Source: Halopseudomonas oceani (GTDB lineage: Bacteria > Pseudomonadota > Gammaproteobacteria > Pseudomonadales > Pseudomonadaceae). From it: DNA of 64,000 nt. The notes under the pieces are model-generated. The model saw only the letters and a list, made by a program, of their open reading frames with translations, did not search any database and was not told where the DNA came from. The stretch covers positions 62,001-126,000 of the forward strand of contig NZ_PPSK01000003.1 of the NCBI RefSeq assembly GCF_002903165.1, in the 5' to 3' direction. Positions 31,031 through 40,214 of the stretch are shown one piece after another. Positions within the stretch are counted from its first letter, which is position 1. Each line of letters starts with the position of its first letter. The position numbers were made by a program, and so were the translations under genes.

Positions 31031-31075
31031 CTCCTTACGGGTTATAGCCAGCTGCCCAAACAGTCTGGCAAGGAG
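31031..31075 (-). promoter_or_regulatory. S6:S18-type autoregulatory leader of rpsF
   Basis: The rpsF leader can fold as a two-part hairpin. CUCCUU (31075-31070) pairs with AAGGAG (31036-31031), and inside it GCCAG (31069-31065) pairs with CUGGC (31051-31047) around a 13-base loop. The 3' side between the stems is UAUAACCCGU, which holds the CCG bulge known from S6:S18-binding leaders (it mimics the 16S rRNA site). The lower stem covers the Shine-Dalgarno AAGGAG itself, five bases before the ATG. Binding of the S6-S18 dimer would therefore block translation. Folding was done by eye. Confidence 0.75.
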
Positions 31076-31099
31076 TGGAACATAGGGTTTGGGGCGGCC

Positions 31100-31128
31100 A
31101 TTCTAGTGAACGGCCGCCCGGCTTGCAA
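31100..31128 (-). promoter_or_regulatory. Promoter of the rpsF operon
   Basis: On the minus strand TTGCAA (31128-31123) and TAGAAT (31105-31100) are 17 bases apart. Transcription would start near 31093, about 68 bases before rpsF, placing the whole leader hairpin in the mRNA. The spacer and -10 are inside a 28-base inverted repeat (GGGCGGCC / GGCCGCCC, 31092-31119). Confidence 0.75.
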
Positions 31129-31158
31129 GGAAAATGCCGGGAAAGGGAAAGATCGCGC

Positions 31159-31908
31159 TCAACGCGCACTTGTCGTGCGCTGCCTTACCGCTTCAAACAG
31201 GCACACACCAGCGGCGACCGAGACATTGAGACTGCTGACACTGCCAGCCATCGGCAGCTTGACCAGATAATCGCAGTGTTCGCGGGTCAGGCGGCGCATG
31301 CCTACACCCTCCGCCCCCATGACGATTACCGACGGCACCTTGAAGTCGACATCATAAATCAGCTGCTCTGCCTCACCTGCGGTACCCGTAACCCACAAGC
31401 CACGCTGCTGCAACTGCTTGAGAGTACGACTCAGGTTGGTCACCGCAACCAGTGGCACGGTTTCTGCCGCACCACATGCCACCTTGCGCACAGTCGGATT
31501 AAGACTGGCCGAACGGTCACGCGGCACAACGACCGCGTGAGCCCCGGCGGCATCCGCACTGCGCAGACACGCCCCCAGGTTATGCGGATCAGTGACGCCG
31601 TCGAGCACCAACAGCAGGGGCGGCACCTCCAGACGATCAAGCAGATGACCAAGCATTTCTTCCGACCAGAGCTGGCTGGGAGCCACTTCAGCAACCACAC
31701 CCTGGTGAACGCCATCAGCCTGAGCATCAAGCTCATCACCCGCCACGCGAACGACAGCCAGCCCCGCCTGTTCAGCCTGCGCCAACAGCCCCTGCAGGCG
31801 CTCGTTCAAACGACCACTTTGCACCAATAGGCGCTTAACGCGCTTGGGGTGACGCTCGATCAACGCCTGTACGGCGTGAACACCAAATACTCGCTCCAGA
31901 TCACTCAT
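31159..31908 (-). CDS. rlmB: 23S rRNA (guanosine-2'-O)-methyltransferase RlmB
   Basis: A 249-residue SPOUT enzyme that methylates the 2'-O of G2251 in 23S rRNA. The N-terminal L30e-like substrate domain starts MSDLERVFGVHAVQALIE. The trefoil-knot catalytic domain has VLDGVTDPHNLGACLRSADA (motif 1), VIVMGAEGVGMRRLTREHCD and the closing PMAGSVSSLNVSVAAGV. It follows rnr after 14 bases, the common rnr-rlmB pair, also known upstream of rpsF in E. coli. Confidence 0.96.
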   Translation of the reverse strand: MSDLERVFGVHAVQALIERHPKRVKRLLVQSGRLNERLQGLLAQAEQAGLAVVRVAGDELDAQADGVHQGVVAEVAPSQLWSEEMLGHLLDRLEVPPLLLVLDGVTDPHNLGACLRSADAAGAHAVVVPRDRSASLNPTVRKVACGAAETVPLVAVTNLSRTLKQLQQRGLWVTGTAGEAEQLIYDVDFKVPSVIVMGAEGVGMRRLTREHCDYLVKLPMAGSVSSLNVSVAAGVCLFEAVRQRTTSAR

Positions 31909-31922
31909 GTACAGCTCTCAAC

Positions 31923-34529
31923 CTATCGCGCCTTGCGCTTGCGCGGGCCGCGGTTCGCACTGGCGTCCGCCGGTGCCGCCTTTTTCCCGCCACTCTTGCT
32001 GCCACCAGAGGGCTTGCTTGATCTGGACGTCTTGTCTCGAGACACTGCGGGTGATTTACCCGCAGATCCATCAGAGCGCCCCTTGCGATTGGACTTGCCA
32101 CTGGAGCCAGTCTCACCAGCCGCTCGGCGGGCATCAGCCAGCAGCTTTTCACGCATGGCGCGACTCGCCGACACCTGGCGCTCGGCTGCGGGTTGCGGCT
32201 TGTCCTGAGCCATCTCGAAGTCGATCTTGCGGTCATCCAGATCAACCCGTGCCACTTGCACCCGAACCGAATCACCCAGCCGGAACCGACGACCGGAGCG
32301 CTCTCCAATCAACGAATGATGCACCGCATCGAACTCGTAATAGTCAGCCGGCAACGCCGTGATATGCAGCAGCCCTTCTACATAAATGTCGGTCAGCTCG
32401 ATAAACAACCCGAACCCGGTGACCGCCGTTACCAGCCCATCGAAGCTCTCACCCACACGGTCCTGCATAAACTCGCACTTGAGCCAGCTGACGACATCAC
32501 GCGTCGCCTCATCCGCGCGCCGCTCATTCTGCGAGCACTGCTCGCCCAACTCCGTCAGACGCTGATGATCGTAGGGGTAGATCTTGGCCTTGGGAATGAC
32601 GCCCGCACCGGCGCGACGAACACGATCCGTATTGCGACGCGAACGAATCACACTGCGAATGGCGCGATGCACCAGCAGATCGGGGTAACGGCGAATCGGC
32701 GAGGTGAAATGGGTATACGCCTCGTAGTTCAGACCAAAGTGTCCCGCATTGTCAGGACTGTAGACCGCCTGACTGAGCGAGCGCAGCATGACAGTCTGAA
32801 TCAGCTGGGCGTCGGGACGCCCCTGCACCCGAGCCAGCACCGCGGCATAATCTTCCGGCGTGGGGTCACCTTTCTTGCGGGTCAGACTTAGCCCCAGCGA
32901 ATTAAGGAACTCGCGCAGGCGCTCAATCTTCTCTGCCTGCGGACTATCGTGCACACGATAAAGCCCGGGCAGCTCCAACTCCTGCAGAAAACGCGCCGTC
33001 GCCACGTTGGCGCACAGCATGCATTCCTCGACGATCTTATGCGCATCGTTACGCGTCGTCGGCTTGATCTCGACGATCTTGCGATCATCACCGAACACCA
33101 TCCGGGTCTCGGTAGTCTCGAAATCGATGGCACCGCGCCCCTGACGCGCCTTGGCCAGCGCCTTGTAAAGCTCGTACAGGTTTTCCAGATGGGCAACGAC
33201 CTCGGAATACTCGTCACGCAAAGCCTTACCTTCGCGACTGCGCGGGTGCTCGAGCATGCTCGATACCTTGTTGTAGGTCAGCCGCGCATGGGAATGAATC
33301 ACCGCCTCGTAAAACTCGAAATCGGTCAGCTCGCCACTTTTGGATACGGTCATTTCACAGACCATTGCCAGCCGATCCACGTGCGGGTTCAGAGAACACA
33401 GGCCGTTGGACAGCTCCTCCGGCAACATCGGAATAACCTGACTGGGGAAGTACACAGAGGTGCCACGCAGCTCAGCCTCTTCATCCAGCGCAGAGCCCAG
33501 CGGCACATAGTGGGACACGTCCGCGATGGCAACATAAAGCTTCCAGCCGCCCGAGAACAGGCGCCAGCCACTGGCCTTGTGTGGCTCACAATAAATCGCA
33601 TCATCGAAGTCGCGAGCATCCTCACCGTCGATGGTCACCAGTGGCAGGTGACGCAGATCGACGCGCTTCTGCTTGTCCTTTTCGACTACGTGATCCTTCA
33701 GCTTGGCGGCCTCTTTGAGCACTGCCTCAGGCCACTCGCTGGGGATGTCGTAGCTACGCAGAGCGACTTCAATTTCCATACCGGGCGCCATATAGTCACC
33801 AACAACTTCGATGACCTCACCCTGGGCCTGACGACTCATAGTCGGCCACTGAGTGATGCGCACTTCGGCGTACTGACCGTGCTTTACGCCACCTTTGGCA
33901 GACGGCGCGATCAGTACGTCCTGATTGATACGGGCATTGTCGGCGACGACATAGCCGATGCCATTTTCCTCATAATAACGACCGACAAGAATATCGTGCG
34001 CACGGGAAATAACCTCAACCACCGCACCTTCATTGCGGCCGCGGCGGTCGACACCGGTAATCCGGGCCAGAGCTCTATCGCCATCAAACACCAGGCGCAT
34101 CTGCGACGGGCCAAGGAAAATGTCGCCGCTGTTGTCGTCAGGGATCAGAAAGCCAAAGCCATCACGATGACCCTGAATGCGTCCTGGGATCAGATCAAGC
34201 TTGTCGACTGGAGCGTAGGCACCTCGGCGGGTGTAGATTACCTGACCATCGCGTTCCATCGCGCGCAAGCGGCGGCGTAACGCCTCTACGCTTTCTTCGT
34301 CGGACAATCCAAACTCTTGCTGCAGCTGAGCACGGGTAGCCGGTGCGCCGCGCGACTCGAGCAGATGCAGGATCAGTTCGCGACTGGGAATGGGGTTGTC
34401 ATACTTTTCGGCTTCGCGCCGAGCTTCCGGGTCGAGGTGACTCCAGTCCTTGGTCAAATCGAGATCGGGGGAAGCGTTTGAGGTGGTCGACCGAGAGGTC
34501 GAACCGGGGGATTTCGTCTTTTTCGTCAT
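31923..34529 (-). CDS. rnr: Ribonuclease R
   Basis: An 868-residue 3'-5' exoribonuclease that degrades structured RNA. Domains in order: an N-terminal helix-turn-helix (about 45-110, SRELILHLLESRGAPATRAQL), two cold-shock domains (about 115-265), the RNB catalytic domain with VTIDGEDARDFDDAIYC (metal-binding aspartates), an S1 domain (about 660-750, FDGLVTAVTGFGLFIELTDIYVEGL read in parts), and a basic Ser/Lys/Gly-rich tail that may aid helix unwinding. It heads rnr-rlmB and is divergent from the tRNA-Leu pair. Confidence 0.96.
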   Translation of the reverse strand: MTKKTKSPGSTSRSTTSNASPDLDLTKDWSHLDPEARREAEKYDNPIPSRELILHLLESRGAPATRAQLQQEFGLSDEESVEALRRRLRAMERDGQVIYTRRGAYAPVDKLDLIPGRIQGHRDGFGFLIPDDNSGDIFLGPSQMRLVFDGDRALARITGVDRRGRNEGAVVEVISRAHDILVGRYYEENGIGYVVADNARINQDVLIAPSAKGGVKHGQYAEVRITQWPTMSRQAQGEVIEVVGDYMAPGMEIEVALRSYDIPSEWPEAVLKEAAKLKDHVVEKDKQKRVDLRHLPLVTIDGEDARDFDDAIYCEPHKASGWRLFSGGWKLYVAIADVSHYVPLGSALDEEAELRGTSVYFPSQVIPMLPEELSNGLCSLNPHVDRLAMVCEMTVSKSGELTDFEFYEAVIHSHARLTYNKVSSMLEHPRSREGKALRDEYSEVVAHLENLYELYKALAKARQGRGAIDFETTETRMVFGDDRKIVEIKPTTRNDAHKIVEECMLCANVATARFLQELELPGLYRVHDSPQAEKIERLREFLNSLGLSLTRKKGDPTPEDYAAVLARVQGRPDAQLIQTVMLRSLSQAVYSPDNAGHFGLNYEAYTHFTSPIRRYPDLLVHRAIRSVIRSRRNTDRVRRAGAGVIPKAKIYPYDHQRLTELGEQCSQNERRADEATRDVVSWLKCEFMQDRVGESFDGLVTAVTGFGLFIELTDIYVEGLLHITALPADYYEFDAVHHSLIGERSGRRFRLGDSVRVQVARVDLDDRKIDFEMAQDKPQPAAERQVSASRAMREKLLADARRAAGETGSSGKSNRKGRSDGSAGKSPAVSRDKTSRSSKPSGGSKSGGKKAAPADASANRGPRKRKAR

Positions 34530-34599
34530 AGGGCCCTATTGAACCGAAAATGAAGCCTGCATGCACCTGTTTAAAAAAATAATTTTTCCATGCCGGGGG

Positions 34600-34628
34600 T
34601 TTACAAGTGCGCCGGGACTATCTAAGAT
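34600..34628 (+). promoter_or_regulatory. Promoter of the tRNA-Leu pair
   Basis: TTTACA (34600-34605) and TAAGAT (34623-34628) are 17 bases apart, followed by the GC-rich TCGCGCC, the kind of discriminator found in stringently controlled stable-RNA promoters. Transcription would start about 60 bases before the first tRNA. Confidence 0.75.
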
Positions 34629-34695
34629 TCGCGCCGTCAACAGGAAACAGCTAACGCAACGAACCATAGTTCAGCATAGCAGCTTCAGGTTACAT

Positions 34696-34782
34696 GCCCA
34701 GGTGGTGAAATTGGTAGACACGCTAGCTTCAGGTGCTAGTGGCCTTACGGCCGTGGAAGTTCGAGTCTTCTCCTGGGCACCA
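34696..34782 (+). tRNA. tRNA-Leu (anticodon CAG), first copy
   Basis: An 87-base type II tRNA that reads CUG. The acceptor stem is GCCCAGG/CCTGGGC with an A discriminator and an encoded CCA. The D-loop has GGTAGACAC. The anticodon arm is CTAGC-TTCAGGT-GCTAG, giving CAG. A long variable arm (GGCCTTACGGCC) is typical of leucine tRNAs, and the T-arm has TTCGAGT. The sequence is identical to the copy at 34835. Confidence 0.97.
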
Positions 34783-34834
34783 ATTCAGAAAGAACCGAGA
34801 TCTGTTACTCGATTTTTTCAGCAGTAAAGAAATC

Positions 34835-34921
34835 GCCCAGGTGGTGAAATTGGTAGACACGCTAGCTTCAGGTGCTAGTGGCCTTACGGCCGTGGAAGTT
34901 CGAGTCTTCTCCTGGGCACCA
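34835..34921 (+). tRNA. tRNA-Leu (anticodon CAG), second copy
   Basis: An 87-base copy identical to the upstream tRNA in all positions, including the encoded CCA. The 52-base spacer (34783-34834) contains an eroded version of the terminator that follows this copy, so the two came from a tandem duplication of tRNA plus terminator. Confidence 0.97.
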
Positions 34922-34930
34922 ATTTCGTAA

Positions 34931-34958
34931 AAAACCGAGCCATGTGCTCGGTTTTTTT
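34931..34958 (+). terminator. Intrinsic terminator of the tRNA-Leu pair
   Basis: ACCGAGC and GCTCGGT pair around CATGT, extended by A-T pairs and followed by seven T. Confidence 0.9.
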
Positions 34959-35011
34959 ATGCCTTAAATATACCCCACCTCTCCCAGCGCCAGCCCCTGC
35001 CCGACCAGACA

Positions 35012-35038
35012 TAAAAAAAGCGCCCCAAAGGGCGCTTC
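35012..35038 (-). terminator. Intrinsic terminator of purA
   Basis: On the minus strand AAGCGCCC (35037-35030) pairs with GGGCGCTT (35025-35018) around a 4-base loop, followed by a run of T. It lies about 20 bases after the purA stop. Confidence 0.9.
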
Positions 35039-35057
35039 TTTAAAAACCGCTACCGCG

Positions 35058-36395
<1,338 letters not shown>

Positions 36396-37586
36396 TCACG
36401 AATTCAGTTCGACGACCTGCCAGCTACCCGCAGCAAATACCAGTCGCCGGCCACAGCCATGCTGCGCCGCGTCGGAGTCACCCTGCCCCGGTAACGCGAC
36501 GATGACGCGCTCACCCTGAGCGCGCAATTGCGCTACTGCGTCCTGCAGCCCCACCTCGGCACTATGTGGCGCCCAGATGCCAGCAGGAACCTCCGCATCA
36601 ACGATTTGCCCACGCTGAACCAGGAAGCGCAGGTCAGTGGAAAAGCCGGTTGCCGGGCGGGCGCGACCAAAATCACGACCAATATCATCATATCGCCCGC
36701 CCTGCGCGACGCTTTGCCCAACGCCCGGGACAAAAGCCGCAAACACAACACCCGTGTGGTAATGATAGCCACGCAATTCGCCGAGGTCGAAATACAGCGG
36801 CACACCGGGATAGCGCCGTGCCAGCACCTGTGCAACCTCGGCCAGATCATCCAGCGCCGCCATCACAGACTCAGGCGCACCGTCCAACAGGACGTGTGCA
36901 CGATCCAGCACCTCGACACCCCCGGACAGCTCAACCAAGCTGCACAGCATGGCACCCAGAGATGCCTGCGGCAGATCACCCACCAGCTGGGCCACCTCGT
37001 CTGCCGCCTTACGCTGCAGCGCGTCAAACAACGCCCGTTCGGTTGCCTCATCCAGATTGGCTGCCTGCACCAGGCCGCGATAAATCCCCACATGTCCGAT
37101 ATCCAGATGCACACCCTCGACCTGACAGACGCCCAGCGTCTCCAGCATGAGGGAAATAACCTCGACATCACTGGCACTGGACGCGTCGCCGTAGAGCTCG
37201 GCACCAAGCTGAATCAGACTGCGTGAGGTAGACAACGGACGCGGCAGTGTATGCAGCACGCTACCGCAATAACAAAGACGGGAAGGGCCCTCTGCCCCCA
37301 GGGTATGCGCATCGATACGCGCAACCTGCGGAGTAATGTCTGCACGCAAACCGAGCATCCGGCCAGACATCTGATCGGTCATCTTGAACGTCTGCAGGTC
37401 AAGATCATGACCAGCACCGGTCAACAGTGATTCGAGGTATTCGATATGCGGAGTAATGACCAGGTCATAGCCCCAGCGGGAGAACAGATCCAGCAACTGC
37501 CGACGGGCTGCCTCAATACGCACAGCCTCGCGAGGCAGCACCTCGTCGATGCCATCGGGCAGCAACCAGCGATCTACAGTAGGCAT
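36396..37586 (-). CDS. hisZ: ATP phosphoribosyltransferase regulatory subunit HisZ
   Basis: A 396-residue protein related to histidyl-tRNA synthetase but without its anticodon-binding domain. It pairs with the short catalytic subunit HisG for the first step of histidine synthesis. The start [38 protein letters not shown] and [22 protein letters not shown], a motif 3-like end, fit HisZ. It is not near other his genes; the order DUF2065-hisZ-purA is the one I recall for PA4940-PA4938. Confidence 0.94.
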   Translation of the reverse strand: MPTVDRWLLPDGIDEVLPREAVRIEAARRQLLDLFSRWGYDLVITPHIEYLESLLTGAGHDLDLQTFKMTDQMSGRMLGLRADITPQVARIDAHTLGAEGPSRLCYCGSVLHTLPRPLSTSRSLIQLGAELYGDASSASDVEVISLMLETLGVCQVEGVHLDIGHVGIYRGLVQAANLDEATERALFDALQRKAADEVAQLVGDLPQASLGAMLCSLVELSGGVEVLDRAHVLLDGAPESVMAALDDLAEVAQVLARRYPGVPLYFDLGELRGYHYHTGVVFAAFVPGVGQSVAQGGRYDDIGRDFGRARPATGFSTDLRFLVQRGQIVDAEVPAGIWAPHSAEVGLQDAVAQLRAQGERVIVALPGQGDSDAAQHGCGRRLVFAAGSWQVVELNS

Positions 37587-37640
37587 TTTCAGAACCTTTC
37601 ATACAGGGTGACGATGGAGCGGGCCAGCGCCCTGCTCGAA

Positions 37641-37835
37641 CTACGCCACCTGGCGAACCAGATACAGACATAGGGTACCGAGCAACATACTGACAAGACC
37701 TGCCAGTCGCACCTGACGCGCACTCAGGTCGCCGATACCGCTCATCATTCGTTGCCAACGCTCAGGCATCAGGAAAGGCAATATGCCCTCAAGCACCAGC
37801 ACCAGACACAGCGCGGTAAGAATTTCCTGCCACAT
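37641..37835 (-). CDS. DUF2065 (YjeT-like) small membrane protein
   Basis: A 64-residue protein with two hydrophobic segments (about 4-24, and 41-60) joined by a short polar loop, MPERWQRMMSGIGDLSARQVR. It matches the YjeT/DUF2065 family, which lies beside hflC in many gammaproteobacteria. Function is unknown; the location suggests a link to the HflKC membrane complex. Two hairpins separate it from hflC. Confidence 0.88.
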   Translation of the reverse strand: MWQEILTALCLVLVLEGILPFLMPERWQRMMSGIGDLSARQVRLAGLVSMLLGTLCLYLVRQVA

Positions 37836-37884
37836 GCTGCCCTCTTGAGCGCCGACCCGCCCGCCGTAACGGCTTCAAGCGGTC

Positions 37885-37909
37885 ACAAAAAAGCCGGGAT
37901 TTCCCGGCT
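37885..37909 (-). terminator. Second hairpin between hflC and DUF2065 (intrinsic terminator)
   Basis: On the minus strand AGCCGGG (37909-37903) pairs with CCCGGCT (37898-37892) around a 4-base loop, followed by a run of T. It is only 50 bases before the DUF2065 start. Confidence 0.8.
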
Positions 37910-37977
37910 GCGCAAGTGTAACACGTTTTCTGCGGCGGACACCCCGGCATTAGCCCCAATTAAGCGAGCCGCCGACA

Positions 37978-38008
37978 GAAAAACGGGCCACCCCATGGGC
38001 GACCCGTT
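37978..38008 (-). terminator. First hairpin after hflC (intrinsic terminator)
   Basis: On the minus strand 38008-37982 folds as a continuous 12-bp stem with two G-U pairs and a 3-base loop (AACGGG at one end, CCCGTT at the other), followed by TTTC. It starts 20 bases after the hflC stop. Confidence 0.75.
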
Positions 38009-38028
38009 ACACTTGCTGCAGACTCCGA

Positions 38029-38904
38029 TCAACGCTTGACCGGATTACCCTGCATATACTTAAAGAACTCGCTATCCGGGTCCAGCACCAGCATGTCGGA
38101 ACGGCTGGCGAAGCTCTCACGATACGCCTGCAAACTGCGCGAGAACGAGTAAAACTCGGGATCCTTGTTGTAGGCTTCGGCATAGATCGCGGCCGCCTTC
38201 GCGTCACCATCACCGCGAATCTTCTCAGACTCACGGAACGCCTCGGCAAGAATCACACGCTGCTGACGATCAGCATCCGCGCGAATACCTTCTGCCAGCT
38301 CCGTCCCCTTGGCACGGTGCTCACGCGCCTCGCGCTCACGCTCGGTACTCATCCGATCAAAAACGCTGCGGTTAACCTCGGCAGGCAGATCGATTGCTTT
38401 GACCCTGACGTCTACCACTTCGATACCCAGCTCACGACGCGCGCTCTCATCCAGGGTTGCGGTGATATCCGCCATCAACTGATCACGCTCACCCGAGACC
38501 ACCTCATGCAACGTGCGGCGAGCCACCTCGTTGCGCAGGCCGGATTCGAGCTGACGCGACAGACGCTCTTCAGCAATCGCACGCAGACCTGAGGTTGCGG
38601 TGTAAAACAGCTGCACATCTGCGATCCGCCACTTGGCGTAGGAATCGACCATCAGCGCTTTCTTCTCCAGCGTCAGATAACGCTGAGTTGCGGTATCGAG
38701 CGTCAGCAAGCGACCATCAAAAGTATGCGCTTCCTGCACAAACGGCAGCTTGAAGTGCAGACCTGGAGCAACGTCGCTCTCCACCACCTTACCGAACTGC
38801 AGAACAATGGCGCGCTCTGTCTGGTTGACGACAAAGAAGGCGTTCCAGCCGACAATGATCGCCGCCAGCAGAACAATCAAACCCATCAGAGACTTGTTAC
38901 TCAT
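38029..38904 (-). CDS. hflC: Membrane protease modulator HflC
   Basis: A 291-residue SPFH/prohibitin-like protein that, with HflK, forms a large cage around the membrane protease FtsH and tunes its activity. One N-terminal membrane helix (about residues 5-25, LMGLIVLLAAIIVGWNAFFVV) is followed by a periplasmic prohibitin domain (NQTERAIVLQFGKVV, LHFKLPFVQ) and a helical part (REREAREHRAKGTELAE, DRQQRVILAEAFRESEKIRGDGDA). Its ATG overlaps the hflK stop by one base (TGATG), so they are co-translated. Confidence 0.97.
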   Translation of the reverse strand: MSNKSLMGLIVLLAAIIVGWNAFFVVNQTERAIVLQFGKVVESDVAPGLHFKLPFVQEAHTFDGRLLTLDTATQRYLTLEKKALMVDSYAKWRIADVQLFYTATSGLRAIAEERLSRQLESGLRNEVARRTLHEVVSGERDQLMADITATLDESARRELGIEVVDVRVKAIDLPAEVNRSVFDRMSTEREREAREHRAKGTELAEGIRADADRQQRVILAEAFRESEKIRGDGDAKAAAIYAEAYNKDPEFYSFSRSLQAYRESFASRSDMLVLDPDSEFFKYMQGNPVKR

Positions 38905-40109
38905 CAGCGAGACTCCCTGGAACGCAGATCGCGCTGCTGCGAAGAAGTTGAACGGCTGGCAGAAGAATCACCCTGCGAAGCCGACGGCAAACTGGACGAG
39001 CCACTCACCGACGGAGACGCACTACCACCCTGCCCCATCATCTTGTCGAGCGGCAGATACAGAAGATTGTTGCTGCCCTCGCCGCCTGACACCATAACCT
39101 TGCTGGTGCTGCTCAGCACGTCCTGCATGGCATCCAGGTACATACGCTCACGCAACACACCTGGCGACGCCTGATACTGCTCCAGCAGGAGGTCAAAACG
39201 CTTGGCCTCACCCTCAGCGCGAGCAATCACTTCATCATGGTAACCGCTGGCCTCTTCGAGCATGCGCTGGGCGCGGCCGCGAGCTTCAGGAATGACACCG
39301 TTGGCATAAGCCTCAGCCTGGTTGCGGGCACGCACTTCGTCTTCCTTGGCGCGAATCACGTCATCAAACGCGTCCTGCACCTCAGCTGGCGCCTGCGCAT
39401 TCTCAATGTTGACCTGAGTAACGGTAATACCAGTATTGTAGGCATCCAGGTAGCGCTGCAGACGCTCGGTAACCTCTACCGCCATCTGCTCACGACCTTC
39501 GGTCAGCACCTGGTGCATCGGCGTCGAGCCAACGACGTGCCGCACCGCACTTTCGGTAGCGTGACGCAAGCTAGTTTCTGGGTCTTCCACCTTGAGTACG
39601 AAGTTTTCCAGGTTGGAAATGCGGTACTGAATCGCCACCGGCACTTCAACGATGTTCTCGTCTTCGGTCAGCATCTGCCCCTTCTGACGATAGGAACGTA
39701 CCTGAGTAACATTGCGCTGGAACTTGCTTTCCACCGGCGGAAAGTACAGATGCAAGCCGGAACCTACCGTACGGTTGTACTCACCAAAGCGAAGAATAAC
39801 CGCCTGCTCCTGCTCATCGACCATATAGACGGCCTTGAACGCCCAGAAACCGAGCACCAGAATCAGCGCCAGCCCCCAGATCCAGCCCGGAATACCACTG
39901 CCACCGCTGCCGCCCCGGTCAGAGCCGCCGTTGCCGCTGCGCTTGCCCGAGCCAAAAAGGTTGTTCAGGCTATCCTGTAACTTGCGCAGCGCCTCATCCA
40001 GATCCGGCGGACCTTGCTTGCCGCCGCGATTACCACCGCGATTGCCACCGCTACCCCAAGGGTCCTGGTCGTTTGAATTGTTGCCGCCACCAGGCTCATT
40101 CCAGGCCAT
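38904..40109 (-). CDS. hflK: Membrane protease modulator HflK
   Basis: A 401-residue partner of HflC. The N-terminal about 80 residues are Gly/Asn/Arg-rich and disordered (GGNRGGNRGGKQGPPDLDEALRKL). A membrane helix follows (WIWGLALILVLGFWAFKAVY), then a prohibitin domain (VDEQEQAVILRFGEYNRTVGSGLH read in parts, LTEDENIVEVPVAIQYRI) and a long helix. The end is a Ser/Gly-rich low-complexity tail. It follows hflX after 105 bases that show no clear promoter. Confidence 0.97.
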   Translation of the reverse strand: MAWNEPGGGNNSNDQDPWGSGGNRGGNRGGKQGPPDLDEALRKLQDSLNNLFGSGKRSGNGGSDRGGSGGSGIPGWIWGLALILVLGFWAFKAVYMVDEQEQAVILRFGEYNRTVGSGLHLYFPPVESKFQRNVTQVRSYRQKGQMLTEDENIVEVPVAIQYRISNLENFVLKVEDPETSLRHATESAVRHVVGSTPMHQVLTEGREQMAVEVTERLQRYLDAYNTGITVTQVNIENAQAPAEVQDAFDDVIRAKEDEVRARNQAEAYANGVIPEARGRAQRMLEEASGYHDEVIARAEGEAKRFDLLLEQYQASPGVLRERMYLDAMQDVLSSTSKVMVSGGEGSNNLLYLPLDKMMGQGGSASPSVSGSSSLPSASQGDSSASRSTSSQQRDLRSRESR

Positions 40110-40214
40110 AGCGTTCTCCGTTGTCTGTAACGTTCAAGGTCCGGGAGTTGTCCCGTAACCGGGTGCCATCCTACCGTAAACCGCGCGACGTACGCGAACC
40201 ACGCCCGCGCACTT

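Noticed and set aside
32949-34280. 443-codon plus-strand open frame opposite rnr
   Set aside because: Antisense shadow of the RNase R catalytic domain, with no recognisable domain of its own.
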